A stretch of DNA of 64,000 nt. Origin: Prosapia bicincta (Eukaryota > Arthropoda > Insecta > Hemiptera > Cercopidae). The notes beneath the pieces were generated by a model, which was not told where the DNA came from, searched no databases, and saw nothing but the letters and a program-made list of their open reading frames with translations. Made by a program: the position numbers and the translations under genes. Below are positions 1 to 10,510 of the stretch, piece by piece (position 1 is the first letter of the stretch; every line of letters begins with the position of its first letter). The stretch is from positions 56,581,342-56,645,341 of the forward strand of contig JBAIZL010000003.1 of assembly GCA_036971475.1 (NCBI GenBank), given 5' to 3'.

Positions 1-170
1 AATTATATTTATTTTATTTCATTCTCTCATATTTCTTTTTGTTTTCTATTTGACAAAGACCACTGTGTGGTTGAAATATATCATTGGTTAGGTGCTTTTA
101 TGTGTTTTTATTTCAAGACTACAGATTGGACTCTTACCAAGGTAAGTCTGTCAGTCTCCTAGTCTAAAAA

Positions 171-210
<40 letters not shown>

Positions 211-548
211 TTCAATGTTTCATTAACCAAGGTAAGGTTATTTGTTTAAAATCCTTACAAATGTATATTTGTAAGCCAAAATAATTTCTTTCATTGCTCA
301 TATTTCAGGTAAAACCTTTTAGATTCTCAATTATATATTCAGATATAATAAAATTTTCTTCTTACTTCGATATACCAGAAAACGTATTACCTAGTTTATA
401 CATTCTATGGACTGGGTTGTTATCAGAATAATTATTAGCATTTCAATCAAGACAAATGGGCATTCCCTGTGACAAGTTAATCTAATAGAAGGTGTGTTAT
501 ATTTTTTGAAAATATGTGAGTAGTCATAATTGAGAAGACTTATGACCC
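1..548. other. Intronic or intergenic sequence, no gene seen
   Basis: AT-rich sequence upstream of the piggyBac remnant. It holds a TA/TG microsatellite at 174-210. A good donor-like GTAAGT follows position 144, but no convincing exon lies upstream of it. The ankyrin exon that should precede the one at 2568 is not present, so it lies outside the window. Confidence 0.5.
174..210. repeat. (TA)n/(TG)n microsatellite
   Basis: A short TATA run passes into about thirteen TG units. It is a simple repeat with no coding content. Confidence 0.95.
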
Positions 549-1540
549 TTAACCCTCAAGGACGCGCGCTGTTGTAAAAAGTACAACAGTTTTAATATTT
601 TGATTCTTGTTGAAACCTGTTGGTAGTTATTTGTTCAAATCACCTTTCTATTCTTCTATTGGTCCCCCCACTACTCTTATCAGTTGTCATCAATGTCTTT
701 ATTCTATCAACATAGCCTCAGTGTGCGATTAGTTCTTGTCAGTCATCACTGTTGTACAAAATACAACAAGGCGCCTTCTGACGTTTTTATTTTTTCGGTG
801 TAGTTTTTTTTCTCCACGATGGAATGTAATCTTTTTATATACATTTTTTTAAAGAATTATGTAATTATTTGTTTTGTTCAACATTTTTATAAATTTTCAT
901 GTTTTTAGGAGTGAATTTGGAAGACATTCCAAAAATTTTACAGGATCTTTCTGATGAAGAAATTGATAATGCTGATTTTATTGAAAGTGACGATGATCTG
1001 AGCGACGGTAAAGCTGAAAAAAGCTATCATAACTCAGAAAGTGAATTGGAAGGTGATTGGCACTCTATGTAAGAACAAACGGGAAATTCCACCAGAACTG
1101 CTGCCTAATAAAACCAATCAGCCAGGTATTTCCTTGTTTGGGTTCCAGAATGATCGAACTATGGTCTCATATATGACAAAAAAAAATAAAGCTGTAATAT
1201 TGATTTCGACTATGCACGACTCAGATGATGTTGACGAACAAACAAATAAACCACAAATTATATTGCAGTACAACAGAACGAAAGGTGGAGTTGATAGTAA
1301 TGACCAGCTTTGTGCTACATATAGCGTTGCCCGGAGGACAATAAGATGGCCAGTTGCATTATTTTTTGCTCTGATAAACATTGCTGGGGTCAACTCACAA
1401 GTAATTTTTTCATTGGTAACACCAAACTTTTAATAACTCGATTGAAAGTTAAGGAAAATGTAGAAAACCGAGATGTTGTATAACATACAACAACGCGCCT
1501 ACTTACGTTAGATAAAAAGGCGCGCGTGCATGAGGGTTAA
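549..1540 (+). mobile_element. piggyBac element, internally deleted
   Basis: Seen: the target site TTAA is duplicated at 549-552 and 1537-1540. The ends are inverted repeats that start CCCTCA on both sides (left CCCTCAAGGACGCGCGC; right, on the opposite strand, CCCTCATGCACGCGCGC). TTAA duplication with CCC...GGG ends is the established signature of piggyBac. At 984 bp between the TTAA copies it is far shorter than an autonomous element of about 2.4 kb, and its transposase is reduced to two fused pieces. It therefore behaves as a non-autonomous derivative. A 17-bp palindrome GTTGTA-N5-TACAAC occurs three times inside it (571, 751, 1475). Confidence 0.92.
911..1433 (+). pseudogene. piggyBac transposase remnant (N-terminal and C-terminal pieces fused)
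   Basis: Two reading frames meet near 1045. From 911 the frame gives an acidic N-terminal stretch (DLSDEEIDNADFIESDDD), typical of the start of piggyBac transposases, and stops at 1070-1072. From 1041 another frame gives 130 codons matching the C-terminal part of the PGBD4-like catalytic domain, with KNKREIPPE, KKNKAVILISTMH, YNRTKGGVDSNDQ and ARRTIRWP motifs. The middle of the gene, including the first two catalytic aspartates, is missing. The aspartate in TKGGVDSND, which belongs to the last catalytic region, is still there. The C-terminal cysteine-rich finger is also absent. No function is expected. Confidence 0.88.
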
Positions 1541-2567
1541 AAACCAATAGCTTTATGTTGTATTTTTGCAGCATGTTTATCTTATTCTTAGACCACATGT
1601 TGACATTTAGAGAAAAAAATGTGTGCTGCATTTGATAATAATGTTCTACTATGTGGCTTCAGTAGTTTAAAGTCCACCCAATTTTAAAACATTCTAAACT
1701 AATTTTTTTTATTAAGATAATTTTTAAAAGTTAAAATTAAATTAAAGTATTATTGTTAAGCTTTTGTATAGTTATATTTGTTTAATATAATCGAAATAGC
1801 GATTTATCAGCTTTGTTGGTCCAACTGTTTTAGTTTTGTAATAATCTTGAGGTATATTAATTTCTTTTTCAATATTTCTATTTTGAATAATTGTATTTTT
1901 CTCAAATACAGTGTTTATCAAAATTTGAAATTATTGTGCAGTATGTAAAAAAATTATTTTTTGCTACAACACATTTGTTCCTGTGTATTCATAAGTTGTA
2001 ACAGCTTGAATAATTTCATTAATTTTATTATATGATATGATTCTGTAAAAACAATCTAATAATGTTACTATCTATTTCAATAAATTGCTATAAATACTAG
2101 ATAAAATAAATTTGGTAAGATGAAGTCATATGTGGTTGACTCAACAAGAGCATTCATACATTTTAGGTATATATTTGTTTTTTCTGAATATAGCTTACTT
2201 CTTTACCAAAATGTTCAAGCATGAATCAAAACATGTTACTCTTTAGCCAATTCTTGTAATTTCCTCTAGGTATGTCCTAGAATTGCCTTTTGATCAAATG
2301 CTTGTTCTGTAAATGTTTTCAGTGACCGATTCACACTTTTAAAGCATCAGTGTTGTTATAAACTTCTCAATACTTCTGTAGTCTTAACTTTTTTTATAAT
2401 TTAAGATTTGGTTCAGTTAAAACCAGGACTGTTGTAGACCTAGTCAGTAAATTGCTCATTAGATTTCAAGATACTCTGTATGACTTAACACATCTGAAAA
2501 ACAACCTCCCAATTACTTGAGATCAAAATTATCCTAAATCTATTTAACAGACCTTTTGTTGTTTCAG
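1541..2567. other. Intron upstream of the first ankyrin exon in the window
   Basis: AT-rich non-coding DNA with no element I can name. It ends in a pyrimidine-rich tract and the acceptor TTTCAG at 2562-2567. Confidence 0.6.
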
Positions 2568-2765
2568 CACAACATAACGCCGTTACATGTTGCAGCCAAG
2601 TGGGGAAAGCTTTCAATGGTTGCTCTGCTTATAGAGAAAGGTGCTGATATTGAAGCCAAGACTCGAGATGGCTTGACACCATTACACTGTGCTGCTAGAT
2701 CTGGACATGATCAAGTTGTAGATCTATTGGTTGAAAATAAGGCACCACTCTGTTCAAAGACAAAG
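2568..2765 (+). CDS. Ank2: Ankyrin exon (two ankyrin repeats)
   Basis: Exon of a membrane-cytoskeleton adaptor of the ankyrin family, which ties membrane proteins to spectrin. The 198-bp exon runs from the acceptor TTTCAG to the donor AAAG|GTGAG and encodes exactly 66 residues, two 33-residue repeats. Each shows the hallmark TPLHxAA helix ([12 protein letters not shown] and [12 protein letters not shown]) followed by a [11 protein letters not shown] or [15 protein letters not shown] second helix. Both ends are phase 0 and fall on repeat boundaries. Multiples of 99 bp are the usual exon size in ankyrin genes. From memory of ankyrins it aligns with about repeats 8-9 of the 24-repeat stack. The gene symbol is by similarity: arthropods have more than one ankyrin, and Ank2-type is the better match. 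Confidence 0.93.
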
Positions 2766-3948
2766 GTGAGAAACAAAACTCAAGTTCTCCTTATACAATG
2801 TGTATCATTTATTCACGTCAAATGAATAGTGATTTTTTATTTAAATTTTTGCAAGCTTTTTGTAAATGATTCGTTTTTTTTATTTTACACACTGTAATAC
2901 TGTACTAATTTCTAAAAAAACTATTTCTAATTTTTTAATTCTTATCTAACATATGCTGATGTATAGCATCTGCATGACAAGACTATATATAAAGTAAAAT
3001 TTCCCAAACAGTGACTGCAATTCACCAAATTTGTTTGGCACTGTATTCATTGTTTGTAGGATTCCAATATTCAGATAGCTCAATAAATAACAGTCAGATA
3101 ATACGGATTTAAATTGTCTGAAAAATGTTTGACACCTTGAAAAGGCCCAATCCTTTATTGGAATTTAAAAAAAGTAGTTGTGAAGTAAAATACATGGACA
3201 ATTTATAAATTCATTAATTAATTATTTATATTTTGAGATTTAACAAGTTGACTGCTGGTTACTTAAAGGATTGTATTCCCTAAAAAGCTGACATAAACTT
3301 TTTTAATCATACACACACTCATATCACAATACCCGACAACCAGGTACAAGTCATCAGTAATGTCTTGAATTTTTACAAATAAGCTACATATTTGGACAGC
3401 TGAGATCAGAGAATCAATAGAGCCAAAACATAACATAGCCTGGTTGAGGGTGGGCAGCTGCTGGAAGTAGTCTGCTGCTCATGTAGCCCGTTGGTCTTTT
3501 GGAAAAAGAGGGTTAGCAGTCAAATAGTCTGTATTTTGACTTTGCATAATTCTTCTAGTGTTACAAACTATAAATGTATAATTTTACAAGTTTCAAATGT
3601 AAAAATAAATTACCAATAATTGTGAAACCTATTTCATCTTTATTTCAAGAGATAAATCAGCTCACTTCAATGTTTCTTTTAATTGCATCTTGGAATTAAT
3701 CTGGATAGCTGCAGGTTAGTAAGCGATACCAGGAATTTGTTATTTTCTTCAGTTGTTTTGACTGTAGGCAATTATTCTACTACAGTCTACATTAGGGAGA
3801 ATGGCCTTTCATATCTACTAACACAGTAACTTTTCTTTGCATTTTTTCACTCTCAACATAAAATTTTTTGTATACAGGACTGAAAAATAAATTATTTCTT
3901 TTGATTTATTTTAATTTTAGGACTGAAAATAGCAACTATAGTGTCTGT
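2766..3948. other. Ankyrin intron, left part
   Basis: AT-rich intron of about 2.08 kb in total (2766-4846). Nothing recognised before the 88-bp tandem repeat. Confidence 0.7.
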
Positions 3949-4476
3949 ATTAAAACTGAGTGTATTTTAGGGCAGTATTTATGTGAATCTGTATTGAAAC
4001 AGTTTTAATAAGGCATCCTTATTTCTCAGACCTGGTATTAAAACTGAGTATATTTTAGGGCAGTATTTATGTAAATCCATATAGAAACAGTTTTAATAAG
4101 GCATCCTTATTTCTCAGGCCTGGTATTAAAACTGAGTATATTTTAGGGCAGTATTTATGTAAATCCGGATTGAAACAGTTTTAATAAGGCATCCTTATTT
4201 CTCAGACCTGGTATTAAAACTGAGTGTATTTTAGGGCAGTATTTATGTGAATCCGTATTGAAACAGTTTTAATAAGGCATCCTTATTTCTCAGACCTGGT
4301 ATTAAAACTGAATGTATTTTAGGGCAGTATTTATGTGAATCCGTATTGAAACAGTTTTAATAAGGCATCCTTATTTCTTAGACCTGGTATTAAAACTGAG
4401 TATATTTTAGGGCAGTATTTATGTAAATCCAAGATTGAAACAGTTTTAATCAGACATCCTTATTTCACAGGACTAG
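3949..4476. repeat. 88-bp tandem repeat, six units
   Basis: The phrase ATTAAAACTGAG recurs at 3949, 4037, 4125, 4213, 4301 and 4389, giving a strict 88-bp period. The units differ at only a few positions, except the last, which has decayed. Each carries CAGTTTTAATAAGG and the near-complementary ATTAAAACTG, so a single unit could fold into a short hairpin. It lies inside the intron between ankyrin exons and has no coding sense. Confidence 0.95.
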
Positions 4477-4846
4477 GGATTAAAAATTTGTTCATAAAGT
4501 AGAGAATTCCATACAATGAAAATATACACAAGAAGAGATTTTACTGTATCCATAATATTTAAATAAAAATCTTGCCTGACTTCAAAATATGTTTGCTGAT
4601 ATTGTGTATAATGGGTGCCATAAGGAAATTTAACTTATCACTGTTACGGATCGTAATGTCAAAAGCATGATTAAAAATAAATTGCTTTTATATCTTAAAT
4701 GTTTCATTCATAGTAATTATTAATTTAGTTTTAAGTAACATTAAATAAATAATGAAATCTTCCTTGGAAGAAAAAATATTGTAATTGATGCTAATAAAAC
4801 TCAATATATATCAGTAAAACTAACAAGAAATGTTTTTTTTAAACAG
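4477..4846. other. Ankyrin intron, right part
   Basis: AT-rich sequence ending in a T-run and the acceptor AAACAG at 4841-4846. Nothing else seen. Confidence 0.7.
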
Positions 4847-5143
4847 AATGGTCTATCACCTTTGCACATGGCATCCCAAGGTGATCACGTGGATGCTGCA
4901 AGGATTCTTCTCTACCATGGAGCTCCTGTGGATGAAGTGACTGTTGACTACTTAACCGCACTCCATGTTGCTGCCCATTGTGGGCATGCTAGAGTAGCAA
5001 AGCTGTTACTCGATCGAAAGGCTGACCCTAATGCTAGAGCACTAAATGGATTCACACCATTGCATATTGCTTGTAAGAAGAATAGAATCAAAGTAGTAGA
5101 ACTGTTACTAAAATATGGAGCATCCATTGAAGCTACCACTGAG
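4847..5143 (+). CDS. Ank2: Ankyrin exon (three ankyrin repeats)
   Basis: The exon is 297 bp, 99 residues, phase 0 at both ends, bounded by AAACAG and GAG|GTTTGT. It encodes three complete repeats starting [24 protein letters not shown] and [13 protein letters not shown]. The segment [17 protein letters not shown] followed by [19 protein letters not shown] is one of the most conserved stretches of all ankyrins, so the family call is firm. It continues directly from the exon ending at 2765, in frame and in repeat order. The donor GTTTGT is weaker than the others in this gene. Confidence 0.95.
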
Positions 5144-6830
5144 GTTTGTATTAACAACCCAGTTAAAGCTAATTGTCACTAAATTATATACTACTTAACT
5201 ACAAATTGTGTTTTTTTAAAACAAATACCATTTTTATTCTATGATGAATTTTTCTTTAATTCCATAAATTGCATGAACTTCTACTTTTTTGCAAAATGTC
5301 AATATATATTAAGGTATGTTTAAAGTGAATAGGCTGTTATCTTCATAGAAATCAGCCACTATTGAAAATCATAGCTATTGACAATCTTTACCGGACATGT
5401 TTTGCTTAGTATTGTTGTGATGCTATGAATTATATTCCTGAGCCAAAATCATCAGCTTCTTTTATTCCTTATTCCAAAACACTCTCCACCTGTTTTTCTT
5501 TTTCGAAATTGTGAGCCTTAACTTCATTATCTCAGGAAAACTCATAGAGTTTGTACTTATACACTTTACTAATCATTAATTTCAGGGATTTGTGTACCTC
5601 TTGAATTAAAGAAATCCTAATTAATTATATCTTCACAGTGTAATTTTAGTGGTCGAAGTCAGTTTAAATTTATATTGTAGAGTGTAAGAAAGGATATATA
5701 ATGTGAAACAGCCCATGCAATGGTGTCTCGCTAACAAATAGCTGCAGCTGCTCATTGCAAATTTGTGGGACATCAAATACTGTACTGTGGCAGTTATACA
5801 TTGCAATAAAAACCATGTCCTGTACTTTCATTAGAACAAAAAGCAAAAATTGATAAATTGTTCAAGGTAATAAATATTTATGGTATTTAATGAGATACAA
5901 GTTTAGTGATACACATTTTAGGAACTTTCCATTGAAATTTAGTTGGCTAATCAACTGATTGAATATGATAATTAAAATGTGGGTCTTAGATGTTAGCTTT
6001 ATATGAAATATGAGAAAAAAGTTACTAATCTAAGCCCAGTTATGATCATCTAGCAGCCATATATTCTCTAAATTTAACAAAACCACAAGTGTGTTTGTTC
6101 GTTTTTAACATTTTCTTTTCATGTAAACTCAGTGTTGTCATCTGAGGTGTGTTTGTTCAAGTATTTCACTGGAGCTCTGTTCCAGAATATGTTGATATAA
6201 TCTAATTTTTTTATAGAGTTTACAAACACTTTTTTTAAAACTAATAACCGTTTTGTGGTGAATTTGTGAATAGAATTTCGTTATGTTGCTAATGATTGAA
6301 CCATCACTCTGCACCACAATAATAATGACAAACCAGCAAATGTAGCTATAATGAATATTGTCAGGCAGCACTAGAATACCACTTGAAGATAACAAATAGT
6401 ATTGTAACCAAAACTTCTAGAGTATTTTTAATTAGGTTTCTATCAAGATTGCTTTATACAAAAAATTACTACGATCAGTAAGGCTGTAATATGTGGCTGA
6501 ACTACTAGGGCAAGTACTAAATATTGTGAGTTGCACAGTAACTACAACTAGAACATTGCAGTTTTTAAAAATTGTTAGTATTATTAGCAATAGTTAGGTG
6601 ATGTTTATATTCTGGATGTCTAATTCTTGGCTAAAGATAGCATCGTATACTGCTGTTGCGAAAAGTTTGTGTCTGGGCTATAAAGTTACCTCAATGTCCG
6701 CTTTATCAGGCAACTTTGTTTATAGATATCCTAATAGATATAGTTACAAGTTTGTAAACCTATAGAGGGCAAAATTTATAATGAGGTAATAAAAGTGAGA
6801 AACAAGGTTTCTTCATTCTATTAACACAGA
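5144..6830. other. Ankyrin intron, first part
   Basis: Start of a 3.84-kb intron (5144-8986). AT-rich, no element recognised up to the foldback at 6831. Confidence 0.65.
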
Positions 6831-7058
6831 ATGTTTATATTAATTAAAACAACCTCTCACCACAAATTCAACAAATTTTATTTTAACCTTATGTAGATTT
6901 CGACTACAAAGTAATCATCTTCAGAGGTATTTTTACAAATAACTGTTATTTGTAAATATACCTCAGAAGATGATTACTTTGTAGTCGAAATGTACATAAG
7001 GTTAAAACAAAATTTGTTGAATTTGTGGTGAGAGGTTGTTTTAATTAATATAAACATT
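6831..7058. mobile_element. Foldback pair of Penelope-like ends (family G)
   Basis: Two arms of about 113 bp are inverted copies of each other with almost no spacer (centre near 6945, AAATAAC/TTATTT). The arms match the ends of a longer element at 58033-58655 that still carries a GIY-YIG fragment, so this is the terminal part of a Penelope-like retroelement with the body lost. The left arm (- strand) has CTGAAGA at 6918-6924, then one base, then GATTAC paired with GTAGTC, then GAAA at 6898-6901. In the right arm the first part has mutated to CAGAAGA. Confidence 0.8.
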
Positions 7059-7363
7059 TACGCCACAGTTGCTTTAAGTTGTTGTGAACACAGAATGTGT
7101 TAATATTTTGAAATAGGTTGTATAGAAAAAGTTTGTTGAGAGTGCAAATAATAAATCTAATCAATAAACTCATCGGTTTAAAAATTAGAGTTATTGAAAT
7201 GAAGCATTCTGAGCAGTTTGAATCTGTACTAATTATAATAGGACCAAACTATTTTGTTTAAAAAAATTGTATTATTTGACTAATAACATTGAATTTATTA
7301 TTATTCATGTGGGATATTAGTATACAAACTATAAACACGTCAATGCATCCACATTAGTTAAAG
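7059..7363. other. Intron spacer
   Basis: About 300 bp between two element ends. Nothing recognised. Confidence 0.6.
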
Positions 7364-7735
7364 TTGAAGTTTCTTGATGTAATCATCTTCAATTCACTGA
7401 TTAAACTATTTGTACACTACTTAACTAAGTGAATACGTAATTGCTTACTTGCTGACGCGTTTCAAAACGATCGTTCTTTTTACGACAGGGAAAATATACT
7501 TTATGACCACACACACTTTGAAGCCAATAGTCTTTTCAAATACATCACACAAGATGCCGACACTTCACCTAATGTCATAAATCCAACCCTGTCATACCGT
7601 TTGTAAAGAGCTAAAAGCTGCTAGTAGAAGGTTAGTTTCGTAAAAGGAACGATCGTTTTGAAACGTCAGTAAGTAAGCAATTACGTATTCACTTAGTTAA
7701 ATAGTGTAAAATTAGTTTAGTCACATTAGTTAGTT
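7364..7735. mobile_element. Non-autonomous Penelope-like element, family E, with inverted ends
   Basis: Left end (about 7409-7483) and right end (about 7636-7710) are inverted copies of each other, both containing the core TTGAAAC with ACGATCGTTTT just inside and AGTAAGCAATTACG outside. The 150-bp middle has a short open stretch but no motif I trust. The same end is seen at 49310-49430, 56000-56120, 60427-60459 and 61757-61910. Assignment to Penelope-like elements rests on the foldback form and on company with other such ends, so the class is inferred. Confidence 0.6.
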
Positions 7736-8986
7736 TAATTTTTAAGTAATTTCAAAGCTTGCTAACATTTTTAAGCATTTCTGTTTTCAACAGCTGTTAG
7801 TATGTTATTGGTATCATACCAGATACCAATAAGTCAAAAGCAGTATTTCAGATATATTAAAACTCAAACAATTTTGACAAAAATCCATTGTTTTAGTAGC
7901 TTCTACCATTGTTATCCTAAATATTACTAATAGTATATAATGTATTATCAGTTGTAGCTATTCTACATTGAAACTGTCAAAAATTGTACATGTTGCATGT
8001 CAGTCTCCCTTTGATCCAGGAATGATGTTGAAGTCACTTGCACACTTTGATATGTAAATTTAGACCGAAATCACAGTCACATGCACATTTATTATCACCT
8101 GACACATTAGTCAATTAAAATATATTTCAGTATCATTATTAGACTTAAAATTTGAAAATATTACACCGTGGAGATATGTTATACAAATATTTACAAACAT
8201 AAAGCTTGAAGCAGGAGGAACAACTTTTGTTATTATACTAAGTGAAGAGCTAAATACACTATGAAAATCATCTAAATTGTCTACCAACACCAAATAGAAA
8301 GTGTTTTCAGACATCAATGGAAGTTAATCTGATGTTTTCAGTCAGTTAAAGTGATAAGGAAGTATTCAGATACAGAACTCACAGGTTACGAACAAGTAGC
8401 ACAAGAAATGTTTTGAATCATTAGGAAACAGCAGTGTTTTACGAGCGAGTTTTTTTTTTAAGTTACAAGCCTCTAAAGGTAGTAACTTGAAGTGGCAATA
8501 TGTTCAAGTAGACCTCCTTAGGGTTTGCTAGAGTAGGAATACTACTTGGAATAAAGTCTTTGATATTTTGTTTGTATTTTTGGTCTGTTGTTACCAACAT
8601 ATATTTTTTATTTAATATTTTAAGCAGTGATATACTTGAATATAATTGATTTTTGCTTCAAGATCAAATAAAATAAAAGTTTAAAGTAAATAATACTATT
8701 TTAAACCTAATTAAAATCATGCAAAGTTTTCCAAACCTTGTATTTAATTTCAGAATAATTAAGAATATTAAAATTCAGAATTTAGAAATAGTATGTGTGG
8801 GAGAAATTCAATTTTTTCAAACATATTTTAAATTCAGAAGGTTTTTAATTTTTTAATTAAATTAATATCTTAATACTTTAATTTTAAAAAAATATATTTA
8901 TGGGTAATGAACTATGATAAATTAAAAATGTGTAAACCTTAAAGTTTTCTGATTATTAAAGTTTTACCTTAAAATCACTGTTATAG
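7736..8986. other. Ankyrin intron, last part
   Basis: AT-rich, no feature recognised. It ends at the acceptor TTATAG (8981-8986). Confidence 0.65.
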
Positions 8987-9331
8987 TCTGGACTGACACC
9001 TCTGCATGTTGCAAGCTTTATGGGTTGTATGAATATTGCAATCTACCTATTACAACATGACGCCAGTCCTGATATAGCCACTGTACGAGGAGAGACACCA
9101 CTACATCTTGCTGCTCGAGCTAATCAAACAGATATTGTAAGGATACTACTACGTAATAATGCCAGTGTAGATGCACGAGCTAGAGAAGAACAAACGCCTT
9201 TACATGTTGCATCCAGATTAGGTAACAGTGATATTGTTATGCTTTTACTACAACATGGTGCTTCTATTGATGCTACTACTAAGGATCTGTATACACCACT
9301 TCATATTGCAGCAAAGGAAGGTCAAGATGAG
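8987..9331 (+). CDS. Ank2: Ankyrin exon (three and a half ankyrin repeats)
   Basis: The exon is 345 bp, 115 residues, phase 0 at both ends, bounded by TTATAG and GAG|GTAAG. The repeats start [39 protein letters not shown] and [13 protein letters not shown]. The last is cut after GQDE, so this junction falls inside a repeat, unlike the two earlier exons. [19 protein letters not shown] and AAKEGQDE are typical of arthropod Ank2-type proteins rather than vertebrate ankyrins (from memory). The next expected exon, completing this repeat, is not found downstream in the window. Confidence 0.95.
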
Positions 9332-9386
9332 GTAAGTTTTAAAATTTGTTTTAGTCAATATAGTTTATCAATATAGTTGCATACTA

Positions 9387-10480
9387 GGTGTGTTCAAAAA
9401 ATACCTGGAATTTTCTTTTTATGAAAAAAATATTTATTCATCTACATCAATATTGTTCCCTTCAAAGTAGTCTCCACTAGATATTATGCACTTATGCCAG
9501 CGCTTTTTCCAATTCTCAAAACGCTTCTGGAACTCGATCTTTGGGATAGCTTTGAGCTCTTTCAGCAGTGCACTTTTAATGTCATCAATGCTTGTGAAAC
9601 AACGGCCCTTTAAGGTTTTTTTTATTTTTAGAAAAAGGAAAAAGCCACAAGGGGTCATGGGTCATGTCTGGTGAATATGGAGGTTGGGGCATCATTACAG
9701 TGTTATTTTTCGCCAAAATATCACGAAAAAGTGACGATGTGTGAGCCAATGCATTATTGTGATGCAAAAGCCATAAATTGTTTTGCCACAAACTAACGTT
9801 TTCTTCGCACTGCTTCACACAAACGGCATTGAACTTGTAGATAGTACACTTTATTGATCGTTTGACCTTGTGGCAAGAATTCATGATGCACTGTGCCATT
9901 AAAATCAAAGAACACAGTAAGCATAACCTTGACGCTCGACCGCACTTGCCTTTTTTGGTCTTGGAGAGCCAGAATGCTTCCACTGGGGCGATTGAGCCTT
10001 TGTTTCGACATCATATCCGTAAACCCATGTTTCGTCGCCTGTTATAATACGTTTCAGTAATTCTGCATTATTGCTGACTTCATTTAGTGATTCCTGAGCA
10101 ACTTCCATTCCAAAATATATGCAAAAATGTCATGGCATGAGCCAGTCGATACGCCAACATCATCAGCAACTTCTCTGATTGTGATTTGGTGATCATTCAT
10201 AACCATTGCTTCCACTTTTTCCACGTTTTCATCGGTTGTTGATGTCCTTGTTCATCATCGTCAACGTCTTCATGGCCATTTTGGAAACGCTTATTCCACT
10301 CGTAAATATTTGTTTTATTTTCCATAGCAGACTCTTCATAGGTCTTTGTTAATATTTCGCACACTTTGTTACACTTTATTTCATTTTGTACGCAAAACTT
10401 AATACAAATTCTTTGATCCATTTTTTTAACAATCGAAAATCACCGAGCTCATGAAAAAACGTCTAAGCTGAAAATTGTGC
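9387..10480 (-). mobile_element. Mariner-family DNA transposon, defective
   Basis: A TA dinucleotide (9385-9386) precedes GGTGTGTTCAAAAAATACC, a typical end sequence of this mariner group. The transposase lies on the - strand inside. The matching inverted end at the right side is not clear: the sequence from about 10480 runs into the satellite array, so the right end appears truncated or decayed. The element sits about 55 bp after the last ankyrin exon. Confidence 0.82.
9434..10421 (-). pseudogene. Mariner transposase (DD34D type), frameshifted and deleted
   Basis: Reading on the - strand from the ATG at 10419-10421: an N-terminal helix-turn-helix region (MDQRICIKFCVQNEIKCNK), a second helical domain with ITIREVADDVGV, a gap near 10110 where about 20 residues normal to the family are missing, then the catalytic domain. 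The first catalytic aspartate is present in ITGDETWVYGYD. The second should be HHDNAPAH but reads HHNNALAH, an Asp-to-Asn change at a catalytic position. The third is in PPYSPD. Several frame changes separate these blocks. The C-terminus ends GDYFEGNNIDVDE followed by a stop at 9434. It cannot make active transposase. Confidence 0.88.
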
Positions 10481-10510
10481 CATACTTCAGGGGCATGTAT
10501 ACCAAATTAC

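Noticed and set aside
1118..1393. 91-codon open frame on the - strand
   Set aside because: Antisense shadow of the piggyBac C-terminal fragment.
4948..5157. 69-codon open frame on the - strand
   Set aside because: Antisense shadow of a well-supported ankyrin exon.
7409..7710. Family E inverted ends as a classic DNA-transposon MITE
   Set aside because: No target duplication or terminal motif of a DNA transposon family was seen, and the same ends occur with Penelope-like fragments; left as probable Penelope-like with lower confidence.
2568..9331. Ankyrin repeats as a processed pseudogene or bacterial-type ankyrin gene
   Set aside because: Three exons have correct splice sites, phase 0 junctions and introns of 2.1 and 3.8 kb, with residue-level match to animal ankyrin repeats.
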